DNA of 39,429 nt from Bacteroidaceae bacterium. Its GTDB lineage: Bacteria; Bacteroidota; Bacteroidia; Bacteroidales; Barnesiellaceae_A. A program made the translations under genes and the position numbers. Below, one piece after another: positions 1-7,556 of the stretch (the stretch's first letter is position 1; every line of letters starts with the position of its first letter). Below the pieces are notes generated by a model that searched no databases, was not told the DNA's origin, and worked only from the letters and a program-made list of their open reading frames with translations. The stretch is from assembly GCA_017410245.1 (NCBI GenBank), contig JAFQRE010000001.1, forward strand, positions 1 to 39,429. Direction: 5' to 3'.

Positions 1-31
1 AAATTACACTAAAAAAAGTTATGCGTGAATT

Positions 32-39
32 TAATTTTG
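32..39 (+). promoter_or_regulatory. Possible -7 element upstream of the HTH-repeat gene
   Basis: TAATTTTG fits the Bacteroidota -7 consensus TAnnTTTG. No matching TTTG lies at the usual 19 to 20 bases upstream, and the start codon is about 185 bases away, so this is a weak call. Confidence 0.25.
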
Positions 40-158
40 TTTAGAGGCAATATGGATTGTTGAGCTAAACGGAAGTCTGGCTTTGGCTAAACCTCACACT
101 TTCAACTGAAATATGTTGCATAAATCACTCTTCCAAAGAGAAGTTATGTGTACCGCTT

Positions 159-187
159 GTTAATCGGGATGTATAACACTGATTAAC
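159..187. repeat. Inverted repeat upstream of the HTH-repeat gene
   Basis: GTTAATC (159-165) and GATTAAC (181-187) form a 7-base inverted repeat with a 15-base spacer, about 40 bases before the start codon of the HTH gene. The spacing would place the half-sites about two helical turns apart, as in many operators. It is a candidate autoregulatory site; binding is inference. Confidence 0.4.
170..184 (+). repeat. 15-base direct repeat, copy 1 (TGTATAACACTGATT)
   Basis: The identical 15 bases occur at 1567-1581, at the very beginning of the second gene of the cluster. This copy overlaps the right arm of the inverted repeat at 159-187. Confidence 0.5.
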
Positions 188-224
188 ATCGATAAACATA
201 TCACAACCAAGCGAAGAATGAATT

Positions 225-1523
225 ATGCAAGGTCAGGAATTAAACATAAGTTCAGAACTGAAATATAGGGAGGCCATAATCCTATATTCGGATTCCAATC
301 TTTCCATAAAGGATATATGCGAAAGAACGGGAGTGGGATTTTGTGCATTTAGTTCCTATCTCTCCAAACATCATCGCGACCTTATCATCAAGCGCCATCA
401 CTTGACCAAATATGCAAATGTGAAACTTCGGGGGAGCAAAGGTCAGACCACTTCGGCTCACTATAAATACAAGGATGCCATTGCCGCTTGTGACAGTGTG
501 GAATATATCGAATACAATATATCACAGATAGCACGCATCTTTGATGTGAATTGTTCTTCGCTGGCAAGCCAGCTCCGCAGACATTACCCTGAAATCGTAC
601 CTCGCAGGGAATTGGAGCGCAGGCGAATGGGTATTACCATCAACCTGCAATATGGCGCACGGAAATGGAGTAAAGAGGGGTATGCCACTGCTGTAGAGAT
701 GTTGCAGTCATCGGATATGACCATTGGGGAGGTGGCCAGTGCTTGTAACGTATCCTACACGGGATTACGGGAGCATATCATAGCCTATTATCCCCAAATA
801 ACAACGCAAAGAGAAATCAAACGAACCAATGCTACTGGTCGAAAAATGCGTGGTGAACGCAACGGGAATTGGGCAATCCACGAACCGGAACATAGTTCTA
901 TTGAGAAGTATGAGAAGGCCATCGAATTGTATCGCACAACCTCTTTGGAAGTGAAAGAGATTGCCCGTATTGCATCTGTAAATCTGGGTGGTTTGCGTTA
1001 TCATATAAGAATCTGGCATCCCAGACTGATGGTACAACGGAGAGGCTTTGATGAGAATGTCCCAATTGAACAGACGAAGCGTTACAAGAAATCAACGGCT
1101 GAGAAATATGCCGATGCCATTGAACGGTTGAAAAACTCCAACTTGCCAACTTCAAGGGTTGCGGCTGAGTTCGGGTTGAATCCGGAAGTCTTTCGCATGT
1201 ATATCAAGGAGCACTATCCCGAATTGACAGCAGTCCGTGGAATGACAAAGGCTGATAATGGGAAGACCGTCTCTAATCGTAGTGCGGAGAAGTATGCTGA
1301 GGCATTAAATATCTATCAGACCACTTCCGAATCGCTGAAATCCATCGCCCGACGATTAGGACTTACATACAACAGCCTTGGGGGATTTATCCGCCGCAAC
1401 TATCCCGAGGCGATAGAAAGACATAAGTCGTTGCTTGCTTCAATGACGGTTAATGACGAACAGAGAAATAACGAACAGGAGTATAAATCGGACGGTTCAG
1501 TGCCGCTTAATGAGCGACTGTAA
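225..1523 (+). CDS. Protein with six tandem helix-turn-helix repeats; likely fimbrial-locus regulator
   Basis: The 432-residue protein is built almost entirely from six degenerate copies of one helix-turn-helix unit at about residues 14-54, 82-125, 153-192, 229-268, 295-335 and 357-397. Each unit starts with Y-x-x-A-[IL] and a helix, then an IA or VA helix, a turn with G or V, and a recognition helix ending near H-x-x-x-YP. Basic linkers of 25 to 40 residues separate them. No enzyme domain, signal peptide or membrane segment is seen. It should be a cytoplasmic DNA-binding protein contacting an extended site. It is the first gene of the fimbrial cluster and ends 25 bases before the next gene, so it probably controls that cluster. 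The family name is not certain; the repeat architecture is clear. Confidence 0.75.
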   Translation: MQGQELNISSELKYREAIILYSDSNLSIKDICERTGVGFCAFSSYLSKHHRDLIIKRHHLTKYANVKLRGSKGQTTSAHYKYKDAIAACDSVEYIEYNISQIARIFDVNCSSLASQLRRHYPEIVPRRELERRRMGITINLQYGARKWSKEGYATAVEMLQSSDMTIGEVASACNVSYTGLREHIIAYYPQITTQREIKRTNATGRKMRGERNGNWAIHEPEHSSIEKYEKAIELYRTTSLEVKEIARIASVNLGGLRYHIRIWHPRLMVQRRGFDENVPIEQTKRYKKSTAEKYADAIERLKNSNLPTSRVAAEFGLNPEVFRMYIKEHYPELTAVRGMTKADNGKTVSNRSAEKYAEALNIYQTTSESLKSIARRLGLTYNSLGGFIRRNYPEAIERHKSLLASMTVNDEQRNNEQEYKSDGSVPLNERL

Positions 1524-1548
1524 TCGGCCTATGATAACATGTTGAAAA

Positions 1549-2832
1549 ATGCGAATTAGAAAATATTGTATAACACTGATTCTCTTGTTGTTTGGCGCGT
1601 ATAATCTAGCTCAGGCACAAGAAATGAAAGACTCTGTTAAGATTTACTTTCGACAGGGTAAATCGTCCCTTGATGTCTCGGTTGGTAATAATAAGGCTGA
1701 ATTAAGTCGTATTGCCGATAGTTTGGCAACAAGTTATGCCGACTCTGTATATCAGTTGAAAAACATTTCCGTTATAGGCAGTGCCTCTCCGGAAGGTAGT
1801 GTTGAAGTGAACAAACGTCTATCAAAAAAGCGTGCAAATGTTTTATTCGATTACTTATCGCAATATGGAAAACTCCCTGCTTCATCAAAGAACTTTGCAT
1901 ATTTGGGACGGAACTGGCAAGGTTTGTTGCAACTCGTGCGAGATGATGCTAATATACCATACCGAGAAGAAGTTATCAAACTGCTTGAAGATATTATCAG
2001 CAAAAGTGAAACTGAAGAATCAAGGAGCAATGACAATAGTTTAACTCGTCTTATGAACCTTAGAGGGGGTGAGCCATACCGCTATATGTATCGTGTTCTA
2101 TTCCCAGAATTGCGTGCATCGCATATGGTTTTGACATACAATAGAGTCTGGAATCCAAAACGTATTCCACCTATAATACAGGATATATCCTTACCCGACA
2201 TCGTTCTTGAAATTCCCCAAATAAAATTGCAGCCTATTCCTATTGAGTATAAAGCACCAAGTAAACCAATCTATATGGGAATAAAGACAAACATAATAAG
2301 CGATGTCTTTTTAATTCCCAATTTGGGCGTGGAATTTTATCTTGGTGGCAACTATTCCATTGTAGCCAACTGGATGTATGCATGGTGGAAGAATGACAAT
2401 TCCCATAAATACTGGCGCATTTATGGAGGTGATATAGCTGTTCGCAGGTGGTTTGGTCGAGAGGCTGCAAGCAAACCTCTGATCGGGCATCATTTGGGTC
2501 TATATGTACAGACCATGACCTATGATTTCTTATGGAATGATAAAGGCTATATGGCAGGAGAACCGGGCGGGAACATTTTCGATAGAGCAAACTTTGCCAC
2601 AGGTGTAGAATATGGCTATTCATTACCCATAGCCAAGCGTCTGAATCTCGACTTCACGTTAGGCGTTGGTTACATGTGGGGCAAATACTACGAGTACAAA
2701 CCTATAGATAACTGCTATGTATGGCAAGCCACCAAACAGCGTCATTTCTTTGGGCCAACCAAGGCCGAAGTGTCTTTGGTGTGGCTCTTAGGGCGCAATA
2801 ATTATAATAAGGAGAAAGGAGGTAGCAGATGA
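1549..2832 (+). CDS. OmpA-like / DUF3575 outer-membrane protein of fimbrial locus
   Basis: The 427-residue protein has a signal peptide ending near AQAQ (residue 24). Residues about 28-110 resemble an OmpA/MotB-like module with a GSASPEGS motif followed by a K-R-A-x-x-[VL] helix. Residues from about 240 on match the DUF3575 type, starting with P-x-Y-x-G-[IV]-K-T-N and rich in aromatic beta-strands (YAWW, YWRIYGGDIAVRRWFG). It is probably an outer-membrane beta-barrel with a periplasmic domain. Proteins of this type commonly accompany Mfa/fimbrillin genes in Bacteroidales; their exact role is unknown and assembly or anchoring is inference. Earlier ATGs at 1531 and 1539 run into stops at once, so 1549 is the only sensible start. 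The stop overlaps the next gene by four bases (ATGA), indicating translational coupling. Confidence 0.8.
   Translation: MRIRKYCITLILLLFGAYNLAQAQEMKDSVKIYFRQGKSSLDVSVGNNKAELSRIADSLATSYADSVYQLKNISVIGSASPEGSVEVNKRLSKKRANVLFDYLSQYGKLPASSKNFAYLGRNWQGLLQLVRDDANIPYREEVIKLLEDIISKSETEESRSNDNSLTRLMNLRGGEPYRYMYRVLFPELRASHMVLTYNRVWNPKRIPPIIQDISLPDIVLEIPQIKLQPIPIEYKAPSKPIYMGIKTNIISDVFLIPNLGVEFYLGGNYSIVANWMYAWWKNDNSHKYWRIYGGDIAVRRWFGREAASKPLIGHHLGLYVQTMTYDFLWNDKGYMAGEPGGNIFDRANFATGVEYGYSLPIAKRLNLDFTLGVGYMWGKYYEYKPIDNCYVWQATKQRHFFGPTKAEVSLVWLLGRNNYNKEKGGSR
1567..1581 (+). repeat. 15-base direct repeat, copy 2 (TGTATAACACTGATT)
   Basis: Perfect copy of 170-184. It lies inside the first codons of the DUF3575 gene, so it could be a site for the HTH-repeat protein or a chance match. 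Confidence 0.5.
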
Positions 2833-3854
2833 AACGCATTTTAGGAATGTTAGCAGGAACACTGATGACACTGTTTGTTTCGTGCGAACATAAGGAGTTG
2901 TGTTATGACCACGATCCTCATGCATTGAAGTACCACATCAATGTGAAAGCTTCGTATGAACAAGAATGGCAACATACCTATGGTGATGCTACTGATTGGA
3001 AGACTCAATGGCCTGAGGAGCTCACTATGAGTTATGACGACCTTCGCCCGGGCATTCCTGAAGGATTACGCATCTTGTCTTTCAACGAAGTCGGTAAACA
3101 GGAGATTAAAAACATGCCCGCAAGTGGTGGTATTCTATCATTGTCAGAAGGCTCACATTCACTCCTTTTTTACAATAATGACACCGAATATATTGTGTTC
3201 GATGATATTGAATCGTTCGTTACAGCCAGAGCTACTACCCGTAGCCGAACTCGAAGCAGCTATATGGGGAACAGCTATAGTCAGACAATGAGTGAAAAAA
3301 CAGTAAATGCTCCTGATATGCTTTATGGTAACTATCTGGACAACTATACTCCAGAAAAGGTTGTTGTTGCTCCTGATATGGATATTACTATGCATCCGCT
3401 GGTATTCACCTATGTGATTAAGTACGAATTTAAATACGGATTACAGTATGTGGCATTGGCTCGTGGTGCATTGGCGGGTATGGCAGAGGCTGTACACCTG
3501 AATAGCGGAAAAACATCCAACGAGATTGTCACTATCTTGTATGATTGTACTATCGAGGAATATGGTGCACAAGCCGTTGTAAATTCATTTGGAATACCTG
3601 ATTATCCGAATGAAAACTATACCCGTTCAGAAAATAAATACGCCCTGAATTTGGAAGTTAAATTAAAGAATGGAATTATCAAGAATTTTGAGTTTGATGT
3701 AACTGACCAAGTGGCCAAACAACCTCATGGAGGAGTAATCATCGTAAGTGGCATTGAAATCTCCGATGATGATGGTAAGAAAGGTGGTTCTGCCTTTGAT
3801 GTGGATGTGAACGACTGGGGAGAATATGAAGACATTGATATCCCTCTACTTTAA
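2829..3854 (+). CDS. DUF5119-type fimbrial lipoprotein (Mfa2/FimB-like anchor candidate)
   Basis: The 341-residue protein has a lipoprotein signal with lipobox LFVSC (Cys19), followed by E-H-K-E-L-C-Y-D-H-D-P-H, a pattern I associate with DUF5119 and FimB/Mfa2-like proteins. The body alternates beta-strands in the manner of a fimbrillin-like beta sandwich. Residues about 110-130 carry an Arg/Ser/Thr-rich stretch (TTRSRTRSSY). The last 20 residues (VNDWGEYEDIDIP) resemble the end of the major fimbrillin encoded next. It probably sits at the outer membrane and anchors or terminates the fimbria, by analogy with Mfa2. It overlaps the upstream gene by four bases and precedes the fimbrillin gene by 46 bases. 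Confidence 0.75.
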   Translation: MKRILGMLAGTLMTLFVSCEHKELCYDHDPHALKYHINVKASYEQEWQHTYGDATDWKTQWPEELTMSYDDLRPGIPEGLRILSFNEVGKQEIKNMPASGGILSLSEGSHSLLFYNNDTEYIVFDDIESFVTARATTRSRTRSSYMGNSYSQTMSEKTVNAPDMLYGNYLDNYTPEKVVVAPDMDITMHPLVFTYVIKYEFKYGLQYVALARGALAGMAEAVHLNSGKTSNEIVTILYDCTIEEYGAQAVVNSFGIPDYPNENYTRSENKYALNLEVKLKNGIIKNFEFDVTDQVAKQPHGGVIIVSGIEISDDDGKKGGSAFDVDVNDWGEYEDIDIPLL

Positions 3855-3900
3855 AAATGCGATATAGTTTCTTTATTATTAATCATTAAATTCTTTAAAA

Positions 3901-4857
3901 ATGAAAAAGTTTTTATTTTTAGGTATCGCTGCAACTGCTATGTTGGCCAGCTGTACAAATGACGAGACAGTGGAAATGAATCCACAGAATGCGATTGGAT
4001 TTGAGATGTTTGTTGACAAATCTACTCGTGCTGCTGAAGACGTAACGACTGCTAACCTTACCGCTTTTGAGGTTTATGGTTGGAGAGGTGATGCTCTAAT
4101 TTTCAACGCTCAGGCAGTAACAGCAAACAATGGAACATGTACATATTCTCCACTCCAGTACTGGGTTGGCGGTTATGCTTACACATTCGAAGCTGTAGCA
4201 CCCAAATCAGGTGATAATGGTGTAACATTTGCTCCTTCAAAAGACGCAAGTACCATTACATTCGTAAGTGATTCTGAAACAGATCTTATCTATGCCGCAG
4301 GGTCTAAAGATTTGACAGGTACAGCAAACCTTACAACGGATCCTGGAACAGTAGATTTGACTTTCAGTCACTTGTTGTCTCGCGTTAAGTTCTCTTTCGT
4401 TAACGGTTTCCCGGCAGAGAGCGATGTTAAGCTTACTGTAACTGACGTTAAGATCACCAATGCAGGTACTACCGCTGTTTACACTCCTTCTACTACGACC
4501 TGGGCTGCTGCAACAGCTACAGGCGAAGTAACATTTGCTTCTCCTGCCGTTGCAAATGTTGCAAGTGGAAACACTGCTGCTGAGACAGAGCACAAGTACT
4601 TGATTCCTTATGAGGTAAAAGATTACACACTTACCTTTACAGTAACAATGGCTCAGGGTGGTGTTGAAGACACATTCAACCATTCAGTTAACTTGTCTAC
4701 AAAATCATTAGTTTTGCTAGCTGGTTATAGCTACGATTTCACAGCAACTCTCAATGCTGAAAACATCAATCCTCAAGGCAATGTGTACCCAATCGTCTTC
4801 ACTGCAGAAGTTAATCCTTGGGGAGATTTTGAAGAAGAAGAGGTTCCCTTTGAATAA
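3901..4857 (+). CDS. Major fimbrillin-like lipoprotein (Mfa1/FimA-type subunit)
   Basis: The 318-residue protein has a lipoprotein signal with lipobox MLASC (Cys18) and acidic residues soon after it, as in surface-exported Bacteroidota lipoproteins. Residue Arg43 in STR-A fits the Arg-type site at which fimbrillins are cleaved before polymerisation. The body is Thr/Val/Ala-rich beta-strand sequence with a typical Mfa-like order: a GW strand near 60, PLQYWVGGYAYTFEAVAP near 90-107, LTFSHLLSRVKFSF near 155, and a terminal VNPWGDFEEEEVPFE. It is probably the shaft subunit, exported as lipoprotein, trimmed at the surface and polymerised by donor-strand exchange. Two hairpins follow directly, which would favour high expression of this gene over the next one. 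Confidence 0.8.
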   Translation: MKKFLFLGIAATAMLASCTNDETVEMNPQNAIGFEMFVDKSTRAAEDVTTANLTAFEVYGWRGDALIFNAQAVTANNGTCTYSPLQYWVGGYAYTFEAVAPKSGDNGVTFAPSKDASTITFVSDSETDLIYAAGSKDLTGTANLTTDPGTVDLTFSHLLSRVKFSFVNGFPAESDVKLTVTDVKITNAGTTAVYTPSTTTWAAATATGEVTFASPAVANVASGNTAAETEHKYLIPYEVKDYTLTFTVTMAQGGVEDTFNHSVNLSTKSLVLLAGYSYDFTATLNAENINPQGNVYPIVFTAEVNPWGDFEEEEVPFE

Positions 4858-4873
4858 AGTATAATCTTTTCAG

Positions 4874-4892
4874 CAACAACACCTTGTTGTTG
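4874..4892. promoter_or_regulatory. Intercistronic hairpin 1 after the major fimbrillin gene
   Basis: CAACAACA (4874-4881) pairs with TGTTGTTG (4885-4892) around a three-base loop. It lies 16 bases after the fimbrillin stop codon. No long T-run follows, so it may stabilise the upstream mRNA or cause partial termination. Confidence 0.55.
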
Positions 4893-4912
4893 ATTCGATC
4901 ATCACGATTAGG

Positions 4913-4941
4913 CCGAGAGGGGTTGAATGTTCCCCTCCCGG
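4913..4941. promoter_or_regulatory. Intercistronic hairpin 2 (GC-rich) before the large fimbrillin gene
   Basis: GAGGGG (4917-4922) pairs with CCCCTC (4932-4937), extended by CCG/CGG outside with one mismatch, around a nine-base loop. It is the most GC-rich structure in this AT-rich gap. It could attenuate transcription into the downstream gene or block exonucleases. Confidence 0.6.
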
Positions 4942-4968
4942 TCACCAAAACAAAACATAATAATATAG

Positions 4969-4980
4969 AAAGGAAAAGGA
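4969..4980 (+). promoter_or_regulatory. Purine-rich ribosome binding site deciding the start at 4983
   Basis: The run AAAGGAAAAGGA just before the ATG at 4983 is a good Shine-Dalgarno-like region. The earlier in-frame ATG at 4884 lies inside hairpin 1 and would put 33 unlikely residues ahead of the lipoprotein signal. Confidence 0.6.
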
Positions 4981-4982
4981 AG

Positions 4983-7334
4983 ATGAAGGAAAAAAAATAC
5001 AGATTGGCAAAAACTCGAGTGATGCACAGCATATCGCATAGTTTGTTTCTGGCATTCACTCTCCTTCTCGTTGCGTGTAGCGAAGACAATGAATACATCA
5101 AGGAAGGACCTGACGTTGCAGATGGAAGCATAGCCTTCAGTGCCAACACCATAGGTGCATGGCTGGATGGTGACAGGAGTCGTACGGCGAACGGAACTGC
5201 AAGCACACGCTCAAACTCCTCTTCCCCAAAACAATTGTCGGTAAAGAATAATCATGGGCTATTGTTGGAATGTGAAGTAGATACAGTAGTGAATGAAGCT
5301 GTTACACGTTCAGCAGATAACGAAGATTTCTTCACAGTTGGTGAATCTGTTATCGGGCTGTTTGCAAGATATGGGCAAGGTGGTGAATACGAACACATCT
5401 GTCCTGACTTTATGTACAACATACCTCTTGAATTGAAATCAGGCGGTTGGGAATATAGTCCCAAAAGATATTGGCCCAACAAGGACGGAGACAAAATGGA
5501 GTTCTTTGCCTACTATCCACACGAGGATAGCGATGAAAATTATTACGACGGCAATCAAAGTGTCAAGCAGATTACTGTAAGTGAAGCTACTGCTGACGAA
5601 GCGGTCACTTTCACCCTCAAACCTGACGGCAAGACAGACATTCTCTTGACAGCACCCCCCATCCAAATGAGCAAACCTGCCAACAACGAAAAAGTGAACT
5701 TGCAATTTGCCCATTTGTTGGGAAAGGTGACAGTTAACCTGACAGCCCACAGACGTGTAACCGTATCGGGATTTACGTTCAAGAATGTAGTCGGCAAACA
5801 AGCAACTTATACCTATCCGGGTGGAACATTATCTGATTGGACGCTATCCAAGGATGAGGATGGAAACGAAAAGTCATTGACAGACTTAACCTTTGAGGAA
5901 AAATACACTATCGGGAATGACGATGGCTTGTTGCCCAAAGGTGAGAAGCACAGTACAACCTATACCGCTTATTTGCCGGAAGGAACCGAGATACAACATT
6001 TTACGATTGTAGTGGAAGGAGTGCCCAGAAACATCTCCTTGGAAAGTCCTGTTTCCATTGAAGCAACGAAATCGATTTCACTGTCCATCACCATCCCGAA
6101 TGATGCCAATAGCTACATCCTGAACAAACAGAATGAGATTTTTAGAATTCCTATCAATCGCATCAATGAGTTTTGGAACAATTCACAGTATGCCGCAAAT
6201 CCGGAAATCAAGATAGGAGACGAAACCGAATGGGTAGCCGAAGTGATTTGGCAGGATATACCCTATAAAGTCGTTACTTTCGTTAACCACGATGGCACAG
6301 ACGCTTCTGCTACAGGATCTAAAACATATGTCGGAAATACCGGCTTTTATGTGGAACTGAATATAGACCCTTCCGAAGAGGATTATCGGGGTAACATACT
6401 TGTCGGAGTAAGAAGAGCAGATGACACGGAACTTACGTATCTGTGGAGCTGGCATTTGTGGGTTACCGATTACGACCCCGATGCCATCTATACGGAGGTA
6501 GCCGACTCGAAGTGGGGAAATAATTATGCCCCTGAAAACACGACTGGAGCCATACATCGTTATGCTCCTGCCAACGGTTACACGCTATGGAGCGATGATG
6601 GACTCTACAAGGACAAATACATTATGGATCGAAATCTCGGAGCCAAATCAACTGAATTTGATGCCGAAACGAACAAGAACGGTATGTACTATCAGTTCGG
6701 TCGCAAAGACCCATTTCCGCATTATAATATTTATAAATGGGATGGAACGATAATAACTACAGAATTTGGTGTATCATTAGGTGGAGACCGTATTCCAAAA
6801 GAATATAATCATGTAAATATGTCAACGGCTGTTATGTATCCTTATAAATACTACTGGACAGATAAAGGTGGTCAAAATGCAAAGAATATTATAACAGATT
6901 GCGACAATTCCGGACTGCAACTGTGGAATGATATGTCATTGGGCAAGAACTCGAAAGACAAAAGTATCTTCGATCCCTCTCCATTGGGTTGGAAAATACC
7001 TAAAAAGGGAACCTTCGATATCGCAAAATCATGGAATATTGAAACAGTAGATACCTATGATAACGGCCTTCACTTTTATATCGCTACAAATGGAAGTGGT
7101 GCGACTGCATTTATTCCGGGAGCAAGAAGCCGTGCTTACAGTAGTGGAGGTATATTCCCATCTGCGGAAAATGCTCTGTATATTTGGTATGCAGATGATT
7201 CAAAAAGTGAAAATGAAGAAACTGATGGAACAAAAGGAGGAGCCGGATGTTATGCAAGCTCTAAAGCATACTTCAATACGAATCATGTTCTTGTAAAAGC
7301 TTTTGGTTTCCCGATTCGTCCCGTAATGGAATAG
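4983..7334 (+). CDS. Large fimbrillin-like lipoprotein with C-terminal FISUMP-like domain (tip/adhesin candidate)
   Basis: From the start at 4983 the protein is 783 residues. It has a lipoprotein signal with lipobox LLVAC (Cys32) followed by S-E-D, matching the surface-export pattern of Bacteroidota lipoproteins. The N-terminal half (about 60-370) is a Mfa/fimbrillin-like beta domain with LQFAHLLGKVTVNL and a YWPNKDGDKMEFFAYYPH strand. The C-terminal part (about 500-783) holds YIMDRNLGA, GMYYQFGRKDPFP, PSPLGWKIPKKGTFD and a terminal GFPIRPV, the style of the Fibrobacter major-paralog (FISUMP) domain found on many Bacteroidales surface proteins. It is probably the distal adhesive subunit. It lies 125 bases after the major fimbrillin gene, beyond two hairpins, so less of it would be made. 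Confidence 0.75.
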   Translation: MKEKKYRLAKTRVMHSISHSLFLAFTLLLVACSEDNEYIKEGPDVADGSIAFSANTIGAWLDGDRSRTANGTASTRSNSSSPKQLSVKNNHGLLLECEVDTVVNEAVTRSADNEDFFTVGESVIGLFARYGQGGEYEHICPDFMYNIPLELKSGGWEYSPKRYWPNKDGDKMEFFAYYPHEDSDENYYDGNQSVKQITVSEATADEAVTFTLKPDGKTDILLTAPPIQMSKPANNEKVNLQFAHLLGKVTVNLTAHRRVTVSGFTFKNVVGKQATYTYPGGTLSDWTLSKDEDGNEKSLTDLTFEEKYTIGNDDGLLPKGEKHSTTYTAYLPEGTEIQHFTIVVEGVPRNISLESPVSIEATKSISLSITIPNDANSYILNKQNEIFRIPINRINEFWNNSQYAANPEIKIGDETEWVAEVIWQDIPYKVVTFVNHDGTDASATGSKTYVGNTGFYVELNIDPSEEDYRGNILVGVRRADDTELTYLWSWHLWVTDYDPDAIYTEVADSKWGNNYAPENTTGAIHRYAPANGYTLWSDDGLYKDKYIMDRNLGAKSTEFDAETNKNGMYYQFGRKDPFPHYNIYKWDGTIITTEFGVSLGGDRIPKEYNHVNMSTAVMYPYKYYWTDKGGQNAKNIITDCDNSGLQLWNDMSLGKNSKDKSIFDPSPLGWKIPKKGTFDIAKSWNIETVDTYDNGLHFYIATNGSGATAFIPGARSRAYSSGGIFPSAENALYIWYADDSKSENEETDGTKGGAGCYASSKAYFNTNHVLVKAFGFPIRPVME

Positions 7335-7494
7335 TTTGATTGTTTGCTTTTGCGTTGTAATGGTAGATAAAGTGGATTGGTAGAAGTGATGATACTCAAA
7401 GTACAAACCCTACTCGAAAGCCACTACACGAAGAGTGTGAAAAAGGAGTATATAGCTCCAAAGAGCAAGCAGATTTAGTATAGGCTATGTATTA

Positions 7495-7539
7495 ATACAA
7501 GTGAGGCGATTCAATATTTTCTATCGCCCTCACTTGTAT
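7495..7539. terminator. Bidirectional terminator-like hairpin between convergent genes
   Basis: ATACAAGTGAGG-CGAT (7495-7510) pairs with ATCGCCCTCACTTGTAT (7523-7539) with one bulge around a 12-base loop. It sits between the end of the large fimbrillin gene and the end of the convergent ATPase gene. Neither side has a strong T-run. Confidence 0.6.
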
Positions 7540-7556
7540 CAAATAATCTGCTGTTA

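Noticed and set aside
1..224. Invertible promoter for the fimbrial cluster
   Set aside because: The inverted repeat 159-187 is short and closely spaced; no long inverted repeats flank a promoter, so a DNA switch is not supported here.
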